Source: Antedon mediterranea (taxonomy: Eukaryota > Echinodermata > Crinoidea > Comatulida > Antedonidae). From it: DNA of 62,000 bases. Location of the stretch: assembly GCF_964355755.1 (NCBI RefSeq), contig NC_092674.1, positions 5,001 to 67,000 of the forward strand. The letters are read 5' to 3'. The translations under genes and the position numbers were made by a program. Below the pieces are notes generated by a model, which saw nothing but the letters and a program-made list of their open reading frames with translations, made no database searches and was not told the DNA's origin. Of this stretch, positions 13,401-28,400 are shown in pieces (position 1 is the first letter of the stretch; every line of letters starts with the position of its first letter).

Positions 13401-16400
13401 CTGTAAAAGAACACTGAATAATTAGGACTAATGCTTTACATGTTAATCACAGAAGATGAATTAAGAAATAGGATAACAAGTTAAAATTACTTTACGGGAA
13501 ACAAGAAAAATAAGGTTTGCAATACACCACATGTTTCTGTCGTTGAAAATGACAATTTGACCTAGGCCATCTAAGCATTATTCTATTGAGGAAGCCAAAC
13601 TTTAATATTTACTTTTCTGGATGGTCGAGGGTTTTTATCACATTTAAATTGAAAAAGCTTTTACTTTTTAACAATATAATTTATACACTATCACATTCAC
13701 TTTTTTTTATAGTTAAGAATGTCTATGGTGTTTGAAAAAAACCTATAATGCTGTACCTTTTTAACTTGTTGGCGATTGCTACATCAAATGAGAACGGAAT
13801 GTTTTTTTTTAGGTGTATTCTTTTTTGTTTATATTTTATGAGTAGTCAAAAATGGTTAGTTAAAAATGCCTTTTTGTTTGTAAAATTATTCATGTAAAAA
13901 ATCTTTCATACAAAATAGTCTTACGTTTAATTCTACTATCTAAAGACATTTAGAAAACAAGAGTTAGGGTTAGGGTTAAATCTTTCATACAAAATAGTCT
14001 TACGTTTAATTCTACTATCTAAAGACATTTAGAAAACAAGAGTTAGGGTTAGGGTTAAATCTTTCATACAAAATAGTCTTACGTTTAATTCTACTATCTA
14101 AAGACATTTAGAAAACAAGAGTTAGGGTTAGGGTTAAATCTTTCATACAAAATAGTCTTACATTTAATTCTACTATCTAAAGACATTTAGAAAACAAGAG
14201 TTAGGGTTAGGGTTAAATCTTTCATACAAAATAGTCTTACGTTTAATTCTACTATCTAAAGACATTTAGAAAACAAGAGTTTCCAGAAAGACATTTTGGT
14301 TCAGAGGGTGTTTCATGGTTGTCAATTTTAATAAACTTACACTTTGTCTAGAAGGCTGGAATTGAAGAACAAATGTTTTGAGTGATGGCATGAATACTCG
14401 GTTGTAGAAGGATATAATAGAATCATGTTCACCATTCTCAATCAGAACATGTTTGTAAACCTACAAAATAAAGATACCCAGTTGACAAAGTGATGATGGA
14501 AATTGGGTAAAAACAAGATGTAAATAAAGATAAATGATTACCATTTGAGAGGAATGTGGCTGTATCCTATACACAGCTACAATACTCTTAAACTTCTTTT
14601 CTTGTTCAACAACTTTACATATTGCATAGACACTACACATCATTATCTATTTCACAGAAATCAATAAAATGTTAACAAAATAAAGGACAAAGTTTTGACA
14701 AGTAGCAAAATAGTGAAATTTAAGAACGTCAATTAATAAAACCAAAATTTTAATCAAATCTTGTTATGAGGCTCAAACAAAGGCTCCATTTTGGTCTTGT
14801 AATGTAGTGCAAAAGTGCAAAACATACATTTTCAATTCACATTTATTTACTCATCCTTTATAAATATAGTTTCATAGCATAAATGATGGCAAGGATCCTG
14901 CATAGAGAAGTTTACACTTCTGTTTTCGCAGGACATAAAACAATAAACACAACATAATAGATACAAAATAAAAAAAAACATTTCCTATATACATTTTAGA
15001 GTTGTTCATCATCAAAAAGCGATAGTGTTTTTCTAACATGATTATTTATACATTTTTTCTTAAAAAAGAAGATATTTAGTTTATTACTTCCAGTACATGT
15101 GGATTCTTTCTTTCTATATTATAGCAAAAGTATGAATACATATAATATAAAACAGGTTATGTTTGTATACAAAGTATGAATACATATAATATAAAACAGG
15201 CTATGTTTGTATACAAAGTATGAATACATATGGAATATAAAACAGGCTATGTGTGTATACTCACGCACACCAACACAACGCATAATATATGCTTATTATT
15301 ATATTTTATGAGTGAAGCATTTTAAGTTCTGTAATTCGATAAAATGTCTCTTTTTATATATTTTTTTAGTATAATTATAATTTTTGTTAACAATATCTAA
15401 GTGATTTCTACAGAGCTCTTTCCATAGTTTCGGTCCGTGTATACTGATAAAGTGTTGACCAGACGTTAACCTAGAATATGGTTGTTTTACGCTACAAATA
15501 TTTCGAAGATTATGGATAGTATTTTCGTTTCTTTTGAATATCATTTGGATTCGTCTGGGTAAAACATTACTTTTAATCTGGGCCATGAAACCTAGGACGG
15601 TAACTCTGTTGATATCTTGTATGTTAAGTATATTTAATTGCTTAAACAGTGGCTCAGAATGTTGCCATGGCTTTTTAAATAAAATAGCTCTAGCGGCCTT
15701 TTTCAGGAGTTTAAGAAGGGATTCTAGTGTACTATCATATGTACTGCCCCAAATAATGTTTCCATACTGAAGGTGCGGTAGAATTAATGTATTATACAAA
15801 TTTGTGTAAATATAATTAGGAAAAAAAATGTCTAGTTTTTATCAATCATTATTCCAATAGACCTAGCGGTTTTTTTGCTAATAAGCCTTATATGATTTTT
15901 CAAGCAAAGGTTCTCATTTATTACAACCCCAAGAAATGTTACATTTTTTTGTTGTTCTAAAGTAATGTTATTCATTTTCAATTCAATGTTGGTTGTAATA
16001 ATACGCCTTTGGGCAGTTTTAAAGATTACGTAATTTGTTTTGCTGGTGTTTAATTAAAGTTTATTAGCTTTGAACCACATATTAATTCTATCTAGTTCCA
16101 CATTCATCGTGTTTGCCAATGCGTTCAGGTTATTTCCTCACTTGAATCCTGTTGTATCATCGGCAAAGCTAATTAATTCAATTTGTGTACTTGAGTTACA
16201 TATATCGTTTCCATATACAAGAAACAACAAAGGTCCCAAAACGGAACCTTGTGGAACACCAATACTAGTCTCCTTAATATTAGACGAAGTACCATTTATA
16301 AAAACATATTGCTTTCGTGATTTTAAATAGTTACTGAACCATTTTAGTATAACACCTCTTATACCATAGTGGAATAGCTTGTTCAGTAATATACTGTGGT

Positions 16401-19400
16401 CAATAATATCAAATGCCTTTGACAAATCCATAAATGTGGCAATTACGAACTCTTTGTTTTCAAATGCCTTTAGTATTTTGTGGACCAGATCAATTACTGT
16501 ATAGTGTGGGAGGTTGAATGATTGTTTCGGAAGCCGTATTGCCAATCATTTAGTATATTGTCAGTTTTAAAGTAATTATACAATCTGGATTTATAATAAT
16601 GTCCATTAAAACATACCTGGTCTAAATGTATATCCTAGAGTAACAATGGTTTGTGAATGTACCAAAGGGCAAGGAAAGCATGTAATAATGTCCATTAAAA
16701 CATACCTGATCTAAATGTCTATCCTTGAGTAACAATGGTTTGTGAATGTATCAAAGGGCAAGGAAAGCATGTAATAATGTCCATTAAAACATACCTGATC
16801 TAAATGTCTATCCTAGAGTAACAATGGTTTGTGAATGTACCAAAGGGCAAGGAAAGCATGTAATAATGTCCATTAAAACATACCTGATCTAAATGTCTAT
16901 CCTAGAGTAACAATGGTTTGTGAATGTACCAAAGGACAAGGAAAGCTTGTAATAATGTCCATTAAAACATACCTGGTCTAAATGTCTATCATTGAGTAAC
17001 AATGGTTTGTGAATGTACCAAAGGGCAAGGAAAGCTTGTAATAATGTCCATTAAAACATACCTGGTCTAAATGTCTATCCTAGAGTAACAATGGTTTGTG
17101 AATGTACCAAAGGGCAAGGAAAGCATGTAATAATGTCCATTAAAACATACCTGATCTAAATGTCTATCCTAGAGTAACAATGGTTTGTGAATGTACCAAA
17201 GGACAAGGAAAGCTTGTAATAATGTCCATTAAAACATACCTGGTCTAAATGTCTATCCTTGAGTAACAATGGTTTGTGAATGTACCAAAGGACAAGGAAG
17301 GCATGTAATAATGTCCATTAAAACATACCTGATCTAAATGTCTATCCTAGAGTAACAATGGTTTGTGAATGTACCAAAGGGCAAGGAAGGCATGTAATAA
17401 TGTCCATTAAAACATACCTGATCTAAATGTCTATCCTAGAGTAACAATGGTTTGTGAATGTACCAAAGGACAAGGAAAGCATGTAATAATGTCCATTAAA
17501 ACATACCTGATCTAAATGTCTATCGATGAGTAACAATGGTTTGTGAATGTACCAAAGGGCAAGGAAGGCATGTAATAATGTCCATTAAAACATACCTGGT
17601 CTAAATGTCTATCCTAGAGTAACAATGGTTTGTGAATGTACCAAAGGGCAAGGAAAGCATGTAATAATGTCCATTAAAACATACCTGATCTAAATGTCTA
17701 TCATTGAGTAACAATAGTTTGTGAATGTACCAAAGGGCAAGAAAGCATGTAATAATGTCCAATAAAACATACCTGGTCTAAATGTATATCCTAGAGTAAC
17801 AATGGTTTGTGAATGTACCAAAGGACAAGGAAGGCATGTAATAATGTCCATTAAAACATACCTGATCTAAATGTCTATCCTTGAGTAACAATGGTTTGTG
17901 AATGATGCAGTGATCAAAGCAAGTCCAAATCCGCTGAAGCTAAAAACATAAAAATACACACAAAAAATAACACTATTGACAGTATCTTGGTAGCATTATC
18001 GAATCAGACTTAGCGCAAATTAATCAAATTACATACTAGATCATTAGGTATTTCTAGCTTTGAACACATATCCTGTAGACGTTCATAGGCAAGATGGGAG
18101 ACCTTGGTAATATATACATTAAGTGATGCTGAACGTAATCCTCTTTGGGTTGCCACTGAAGTCTGTGTGCTGTCTTCACTACTACTACTACTTGTACCAA
18201 CCGCATCCACAGTTTTACTGTTTTGCTTCATTGGAGACTGAAACCTACAAATAAATGCATTTCTATAAATACAATCTGTAATTCCAACAATGAAATGAAA
18301 TACTGTAGGCACATAATACTAGAATTTGCTATTATAGTTAATATGCAGTGATTCACCACCATTAACAAATCATGTGTTTGTGTCCCATGATGGGATTTGA
18401 AACAGTGTAACATTTCAAATGAGTACACAGGCACAAACTGTAACTATCTTGTAATAAATAAAGATTAGGGATAGTTATGGCCAACAATTTACACAGAAGA
18501 TTTACAGTATAGGATATGTCCCACATATCCTATACACAGAGCACATACTGTACACCATTAAACTTCAGAGAAAAAGAAACATGCAAGCTGTTTTTCTAGA
18601 GTCAAGTTGCATAATAGTGAATTAATACTTAAACAAAATGTCAGATTAAATTGAAAAGAAACAAGTAGCGATATACTGTACTATTTACATTTCAGATGCC
18701 CTATTCTTCATTGTAAAAGTCACACATGGTTCTCCAGAGCTGGGAGGCTAGAAAAAGTAAATAAAGCAGGAGTCAGGGATATGAAAATCTCTATACTAAC
18801 AGCAAAGAAAAATGCTGCATTATGATATGGATTTTTTAAATATAAAAATTATTTAACATAAAGAATGATTTTCACAATAACATGATGAAATGTTATATAT
18901 CCTACCACATATGGCGAGGTAGTTGATGAACTAATGTAACTGTCCATTGCATCAAATAATGAAGATCCACTTCTCCATGCTAAACAGTCCAATATCATTG
19001 CTTCTGCATTCTGAAGATGCTGTGGTGAAACAAGCTTATTGATTAAATGTGAAACACAGACCAATGTGTAATATCTTCTCATACTATTGCACCTTCTCAT
19101 TACTGTATGTAACATGTTGATAACTATTTCTAATTTCAATAATAGCACAATTGTCAGTTATTATGTATTCAATGTTGGATATTTTCAAAACATAATAATA
19201 AATATACTAACTTTAACTGCATCTCTTGTTAGTTTTGTCTCCTCCTTCAAAAATGTCTCAATTACTTTACAAAAATCATAAGGTTGAATTTCAAATATGC
19301 CAAGAATCCATGGGAAACTAGCACTACTTTCAAAATTACTAAGATTACTCAATGATGGCGACACTAACAAAAAGAAAACAAATAACAACACTACTAATAA

Positions 19401-22400
19401 AATGAAACAATATTTATGAGTACTAACCATCAATTACTTTAAAAATTGTTTTTTTATTTTATGCACAAACTTTCAGAATAAAAGTAACAAAAAGTAAATT
19501 TTCTTTCATTTTACAAAAAAACACGAAACTTTCATTTACTTAAACTAAAAAGTGACATTAGAAAACAAATACATACATAATGTTCCATATGTGAGAAGCA
19601 CAACTTCCAACGAGCAAGCAAGCAAAGATTTATGAAATGTATCATTGCACAACAACTTTGAAAAATTTGTCTGCTTTAAACGATCTTCTTCCTAATACAC
19701 AAAAAAATGGGAAATATACCAGAAGAAAACTAGTAAAATGCATACAACAATCATGGTAATTACGTCTCAATATTTATATACAACAATCATGGTAATTACG
19801 TCTCAATATTTATATACAACAATCATGGTAATTACGTCTCAATATTTATATACAACAATCATGGTAATTACGTCTCAATATTTATATACAACAATCATGG
19901 TAATTACGTCTCAATATTTATATACAACAATCATGGTAATTACGTCTCAATATTTATATACGCAAATTAAATATATGCAAACTAAATAATTACGCAAATG
20001 GATACAGTAGTCTTAAATATTTATTTATTCACAAAACCAGGGTGGCAAAATCAGTCAAAAATATTGGTCTTCTGTGTGTGGCCCTGAGTACAATTAGTAT
20101 AAAACAACAACAAGACCACTTAAAATGCCTTTAAACAAACTGTATATAGCACATTGTAGGCATATCATTAGGTTTACATAAAATGAAACTTACACTGGTG
20201 AGCATTGCTTCCATAACCCTAAAGTACAGTTTACAGCCAATTTGAAAGCGTTGTTTGGCAACTTCACACATGTGAATACCCATAGTAGATGCAAAGCCCT
20301 GAATAAAATCCCTTTCAAGGTTTGATAGACGTTGCTTTACCACTGACGTTGGATCTTTATGACATTGCTGTAAATAAACAAATGAGTACTAATCAAGTAT
20401 TACTTCAATAAAATTTGTCTTTTTATTTGATGATCTGTGTCTATTCTTTTTTCCATGATTTAAGAATAGACAAACAAAATAAAAAGATAACGCTGAATAT
20501 CAGTAATTCACTCCACTATCCTATGCTATTAAGAACTCTTAGTCTTCTGCCGCGGGATTCTAAAGGAAACAGTGAATCTACTGGCAATAATATAGTAAAT
20601 AAATATCAACAATCGAACTGACTCAGCAGTCTGATTGTTCTATTGACATGTTTGTTTTGAAAAAGAAAATATTAATACCTGTGATGGATAAAGCAGTAAC
20701 TAATACTTACTTTAAAATATTGAAGAAGTGTAGGTGATGGAGTGGAACTGCAAGAGTTGAGAAGATTTTTCAATCCTTGGATAGTATTGATAGCTCTCCT
20801 ATGGAAAACGGAAGGAAAACATTTAGGTTTAATTTGCTTCTGCTAATCCTTGGATAGTATTGATAGCTCTCCTATGGAAAACGGAAGGAAAACATTTAGG
20901 TTTAATTTGCTTCTGCTAATCCTTGGATAGTATTGATAGCTCTCCTATGGAAAACGGAAGGAAAACATTTAGGTTTAATTTGCTTCTGCTAATCCTTGGA
21001 TAGTATTGATAGCTCTCCTATGGAAAACGGAAGGAAAACATTTAGGTTTAATTTGCTTCTGCTAATCCTTGGATAGTATTGATAGCTCTCCTATGGAAAA
21101 CGGAAGGAAAACATTTAGGTTTAATTTGCTTCTGCTAATCCTTGGATAGTATTGATAGCTCTCCTATGGAAAACGGAAGGAAAACATTTAGGTTTAATTT
21201 GCTTCTGCTAATCCTTGGATAGTATTGATAGCTCTCCTATGGAAAACGGAAGGAAAACATTTAGGTTTAATTTGCTTCTGCTAAACCGCATTAATGTTTC
21301 ATGAATTACAGCATGGGACCAAGTCAATTTAAACACCTAATGTTATTTTAACATGTAATACACCAAATAAATAAAAACTTTGGAAAAAATATACGATATA
21401 GTTGGACCTCAATTAAGAAACATGTAAGTAATAACAAAATTGTCAAAACAACATTAAAGGTCAAAATAAATATATAGAAAGAGATAAATTATTTTATTTT
21501 GATAATCTATTACAATCTAAATTTTCATTTGAGGTGTCTTGACAGCACAAAATGACATTACCCTTACATCAATTCAAAGACAATATAATTTATATAACTT
21601 ACTTTACTGGAGTTTCTACTTCCCTTGAGTACCTTGCCGAGTCTGCTTGACCTGACGCTGAAATTCGTGGTTTTTCAGGAAATAAATAACTTTTTCGTGA
21701 AAGAAAATGTATTTCATCTATGTCTTTCTTGGATTTGTATATCTCTTGGTACTGTTGTTTCAGAAAAGCGATCTATTGGTGTTAAAAATTTAAAAAATTG
21801 TTTTATTGATTTGAATAAGAATTAGAAACATAATTTGGCCACCATCTGCATAAACAATAATTACCTCTGTAAGTTCAGTATAACCTTCTTTCTTTTTCTC
21901 TAAGTCATCAATAAATGGTAAAAGATGTTGATTCATCATGTTAGCTACATCATCATAATCTTGTAGTTTGACATGCTCACAAAGAACTCGTAATACACTT
22001 GTTGGACGCTCTGAAGTTTGTTGTAAGTTAGATGGCCGAGTACCTTCAAAAGAAATGTATAGTAAAATTTACAGCAAAGTGACCAGCAAACCAAACAATT
22101 ACTTGTTCAGTAAATCATGATTCTATAAAAACAGACATTTACTTACTAAAACGCTCTCTTAGCAAGAAAACAGGTACTTGTTTAATTATGTGGTCAATAC
22201 AACCAATCATCAGCTGAAACGATGTCAACAAGTCATTGCAGTTTTCAAACAATGATCCTAAAAACATGAAAAGTGAGTGAGTAAGTGTTGTTGTTTTTCA
22301 TTGAAAGAGTAGGTCCATGACAATGGATATTTTACTTGCACATTGTACCCAACCAATAACATTATCTGCATAGACCACTTAATCACAGATTTATAAAACA

Positions 22401-25400
22401 TTGGGATTCGGACCCATCATTTATGACACTGGTCACAATGAACTTAGATTTTTACAATAACAGAAATACCTTTTGCGATTACAAACATTGACCAACATAG
22501 TTCAGTATGTTTTAAAAGTTGCGAAGACAAAAGTTCACGGTTTGCATAATTGTTATCCATTGTATCTTGGCTTTGAAACACTTCTTGAAAAATACTATAA
22601 GATATAATTTAGAAGATTAGTAATACAGTATAATAATGGTGTTTGAATTATAAAGATGACAACTTTGCCTATTTGCTTATGGTATCAAACACAGTATAAA
22701 CCAGTAGTATAAACTGTAGTGTTATAATCATTACTTACCGTTCCATCTTCTGGAATAGTGCAATAGAAATGCAGTATTAACCAGTAGTATAAACTGTAGT
22801 GTTATAATCATTACTTACCGTTCCATCTTCTGGAATAGTGCAATAGAAATGCAGTATTAACCAGTAGTATAAACTGTAGTGTTATACTCATTACTTACCG
22901 TTCCATCTTTTGGAATAGTGCAATAGAAATGCAGTATTAACCAGTAGTATAAACTGTAGTGTTATAATCATTACTTACCGTTCCATCTTCTGGAATAGTG
23001 CAATAGAAATGCAGTATTAACCAGTAGTATAAACTGTAGTGTTATACTCATTACTTACCGTTCCATCTTCTGGAATAGTGCAATAGAAATGCAGTATTAA
23101 CCAGTAGTATAAACTGTAGTGTTATACTCATTACTTACCGTTCCATCTTTTGGAATAGTGCAATAGAAATGCAGTATTAACCAGTAGTATAAACTGTAGT
23201 GTTATAATCATTACTTACCGTTCCATCTTCTGGAATAGTGCAATAGAAATGCAGTATTAACCAGTAGTATAAACTGTAGTGTTATAATCATTACTTACCG
23301 TTCCATCTTTTGGAATAGTGCAATAGAAATGCAGTATTAACCAGTAGTATAAACTGTAGTGTTATACTCATTACTTACCGTTCCATCTTTTGGAATAGTG
23401 CAATAGAAATGCAGTATTAACCAGTAGTATAAACTGTAGTGTTATAATCATTACTTACCGTTCCATCTTCTGGAATAGTGCAATAGAAATGCAGTATTAA
23501 CCAGTAGTATAAACTGTAGTGTTATACTCATTACTTACCGTTCCATCTTCTGGAATAGTGCAATAGAAATGCAGTATTAACCAGTAGTATAAACTGTAGT
23601 GTTATACTCATTACTTACCGTTCCATCTTCTGGAATAGTGCAATAGAAATGCAGTATTAACCAGTAGTATAAACTGTAGTGTTATACTCATTACTTACCG
23701 TTCCATCTTCTGGAATAGTGCAATAGAAATGCAGTATTAACCAGTAGTATAAACTGTAGTGTTATACTCATTACTTACCGTTCCATCTTCTGGAATAGTG
23801 CAATAGAAATGCAGTATTAACCAGTAGTATAAACTGTAGTGTTATACTCATTACTTACCGTTCCATCTTTTGGAATAGTGCAATAGAAATGCAGTATTAA
23901 CCAGTAGTATAAACTGTAGTGTTATAATCATTACTTACCGTTCCATCTTCTGGAATAGTGCAATAGAAATGCAGTATTAACCAGTAGTATAAACTGTAGT
24001 GTTATACTCATTACTTACCGTTCCATCTTTTGGAATAGTGCAATAGAAATGCAGTATTAACCAGTAGTATAAACTGTAGTGTTATAATCATTACTTACCG
24101 TTCCATCTTCTGGAATAGTGCAATAGAAATGCAGTATTAACCAGTAGTATAAACTGTAGTGTTATACTCATTACTTACCGTTCCATCTTCTGGAATAGTG
24201 CAATAGAAATGCAGTATTAACCAGTAGTATAAACTGTAGTGTTATACTCATTACTTACCGTTCCATCTTTTGGAATAGTGCAATAGAAATGCAGTATTAA
24301 CCAGTAGTATAAACTGTAGTGTTATAATCATTACTTACCGTTCCATCTTCTGGAATAGTGCAATAGAAATGCAGTATTAACCAGTAGTATAAACTGTAGT
24401 GTTATAATCATTACTTACCGTTCCATCTTTTGGAATAGTGCAATAGAAATGCAGTATTAACCAGTAGTATAAACTGTAGTGTTATACTCATTACTTACCG
24501 TTCCATCTTTTGGAATAGTGCAATAGAAATGCAGTATTAACCAGTAGTATAAACTGTAGTGTTATAATCATTACTTACCGTTCCATCTTCTGGAATAGTG
24601 CAATAGAAATGCAGTATTAACCAGTAGTATAAACTGTAGTGTTATACTCATTACTTACCGTTCCATCTTCTGGAATAGTGCAATAGAAATGCAGTATTAA
24701 CCAGTAGTATAAACTGTAGTGTTATACTCATTACTTACCGTTCCATCTTCTGGAATAGTGCAATAGAAATGCAGTATTAACCAGTAGTATAAACTGTAGT
24801 GTTATACTCATTACTTACCGTTCCATCTTCTGGAATAGTGCAATAGAAATGCAGTATTAACCAGTAGTATAAACTGTAGTGTTATACTCATTACTTACCG
24901 TTCCATCTTCTGGAATAGTGCAATAGAAATGCAGTATTAACCAGTAGTATAAACTGTAGTGTTATAATCATTACTTACCGTTCCATCTTTTGGAATAGTG
25001 CAATAGAAATGCAGTATTAACCAGTAGTATAAACTGTAGTGTTATAATCATTACTTACCGTTCCATCTTTTGGAATAGTGCAATAGAAATGCAGTATTAA
25101 CCAGTAGTATAAACTGTAGTGTTATACTCATTACTTACCGTTCCATCTTTTGGAATAGTGCAATAGAAATGCAGTATTAACCAGTAGTATAAACTGTAGT
25201 GTTATAATCATTACTTACCGTTCCATCTTCTGGAATAGTGCAATAGAAATGCAGTATTAACCAGTAGTATAAACTGTAGTGTTACAATCATTACTTACCG
25301 TTCCATCTTTTGGAATAGTGCAATAGAAATGCAGTATTAACCAGTAGTATAAACTGTAGTGTTATAATCATTACTTACCGTTCCATCTTCTGGAATAGTG

Positions 25401-28400
25401 CAATAGAAATGCAGTATTTAACCAGTAGTATAAACTGTAGTGTTATAATCATTACTTACCGTTCCATCTTCTGGAATAGTGCAATAGAAATGCAGTATTA
25501 ACCAGTAGTATAAACTGTAGTGTTATAATCATTACTTACCGTTCCATCTTCTGGAATAGTGCAATAGAAATGCAGTATTTAACCAGTAGTATAAACTGTA
25601 GTGTTATAATCATTACTTACCGTTCCATCTTCTGGAATAGTGCAATAGAAATGCAGTATTAACCAGTAGTATAAACTGTAGTGTTATAATCATTACTTAC
25701 CGTTCCATCTTTTGGAATAGTGCAATAGAAATGCAGTATTAACCAGTAGTATAAACTGTAGTGTTATACTCATTACTTACCGTTCCATCTTTTGGAATAG
25801 TGCAATAGAAATGCAGTATTAACCAGTAGTATAAACTGTAGTGTTATAATCATTACTTACCGTTCCATCTTCTGGAATAGTGCAATAGAAATGCAGTATT
25901 AACCAGTAGTATAAACTGTAGTGTTATACTCATTACTTACCGTTCCATCTTCTGGAATAGTGCAATAGAAATGCAGTATTAACCAGTAGTATAAACTGTA
26001 GTGTTATACTCATTACTTACCGTTCCATCTTCTGGAATAGTGCAATAGAAATGCAGTATTAACCAGTAGTATAAACTGTAGTGTTATACTCATTACTTAC
26101 CGTTCCATCTTCTGGAATAGTGCAATAGAAATGCAGTATTAACCAGTAGTATAAACTGTAGTGCTATACTCATTACTTACCGTTCCATCTTCTGGAATAG
26201 TGCAATAGAAATGCAGTATTAACCAGTAGTATAAACTGTAGTGTTATAATCATTACTTACCGTTCCATCTTTTGGAATAGTGCAATAGAAATGCAGTATT
26301 AACCAGTAGTATAAACTGTAGTGTTATAATCATTACTTACCGTTCCATCTTTTGGAATAGTGCAATAGAAATGCAGTATTAACCAGTAGTATAAACTGTA
26401 GTGTTATACTCATTACTTACCGTTCCATCTTTTGGAATAGTGCAATAGAAATGCAGTATTAACCAGTAGTATAAACTGTAGTGTTATAATCATTACTTAC
26501 CGTTCCATCTTCTGGAATAGTGCAATAGAAATGCAGTATTAACCAGTAGTATAAACTGTAGTGTTACAATCATTACTTACCGTTCCATCTTTTGGAATAG
26601 TGCAATAGAAATGCAGTATTAACCAGTAGTATAAACTGTAGTGTTATAATCATTACTTACCGTTCCATCTTCTGGAATAGTGCAATAGAAATGCAGTATT
26701 TAACCAGTAGTATAAACTGTAGTGTTATAATCATTACTTACCGTTCCATCTTCTGGAATAGTGCAATAGAAATGCAGTATTAACCAGTAGTATAAACTGT
26801 AGTGTTATAATCATTACTTACCGTTCCATCTTCTGGAATAGTGCAATAGAAATGCAGTATTTAACCAGTAGTATAAACTGTAGTGTTATAATCATTACTT
26901 ACCGTTCCATCTTCTGGAATAGTGCAATAGAAATGCAGTATTAACCAGTAGTATAAACTGTAGTGTTATAATCATTACTTACCGTTCCATCTTCTGGAAT
27001 AGTGCAATAGAAATGCAGTATTAACCAGTAGTATAAACTGTAGTGTTATAATCATTACTTACCGTTCCATCTTCTGGAATAGTGCAATAGAAATGCAGTA
27101 TTTAACCAGTAGTATAAACTGTAGTGTTATAATCATTACTTACCGTTCCATCTTCTGGAATAGTGCAATAGAAATGCAGTATTTAACCAGTAGTATAAAC
27201 TGTAGTGTTATAATCATTACTTACCGTTCCATCTTTTGGAATAGTGCAATAGAAATGCAGTATTAACCAGTAGTATAAACTGTAGTGTTATACTCATTAC
27301 TTACCGTTCCATCTTTTGGAATAGTGCAATAGAAATGCAGTATTAACCAGTAGTATAAACTGTAGTGTTATAATCATTACTTACCGTTCCATCTTCTGGA
27401 ATAGTGCAATAGAAATGCAGTATTTAACCAGTAGTATAAACTGTAGTGTTATAATCATTACTTACCGTTCCATCTTTTGGAATAGTGCAATAGAAATGCA
27501 GTATTAACCAGTAGTATAAACTGTAGTGTTATACTCATTACTTACCGTTCCATCTTTTGGAATAGTGCAATAGAAATGCAGTATTAACCAGTAGTATAAA
27601 CTGTAGTGTTATAATCATTACTTACCGTTCCATCTTCTGGAATAGTGCAATAGAAATGCAGTATTTAACCAGTAGTATAAACTGTAGTGTTATAATCATT
27701 ACTTACCGTTCCATCTTTTGGAATAGTGCAATAGAAATGCAGTATTAACCAGTAGTATAAACTGTAGTGTTATACTCATTACTTACCGTTCCATCTTTTG
27801 GAATAGTGCAATAGAAATGCAGTATTAACCAGTAGTATAAACTGTAGTGTTATACTCATTACTTACCGTTCCATCTTTTGGAATAGTGCAATAGAAATGC
27901 AGTATTAACCAGTAGTATAAACTGTAGTGTTATACTCATTACTTACCGTTCCATCTTCTGGAATAGTGCAATAGAAATGCAGTATTTAACCAGTAGTATA
28001 AACTGTAGTGTTATACTCATTACTTACCGTTCCATCTTTTGGAATAGTGCAATAGAAATGCAGTATTAACCAGTAGTATAAACTGTAGTGTTATAATCAT
28101 TACTTACCGTTCCATCTTCTGGAATAGTGCAATAGAAATGCAGTATTAACCAGTAGTATAAACTGTAGTGTTATAATCATTACTTACCGTTCCATCTTCT
28201 GGAATAGTGCAATAGAAATGCAGTATTTAACCAGTAGTATAAACTGTAGTGTTATACTCATTACTTACCATTCCATCTTCTGGAATAGTGCAATAGAAAT
28301 GCAGTATTAACCAGTAGTATAAACTGTAGTGTTATAATCATTACTTACCGTTCCATCTTCTGGAATAGTGCAATAGAAATGCAGTATTAACCAGTAGTAT

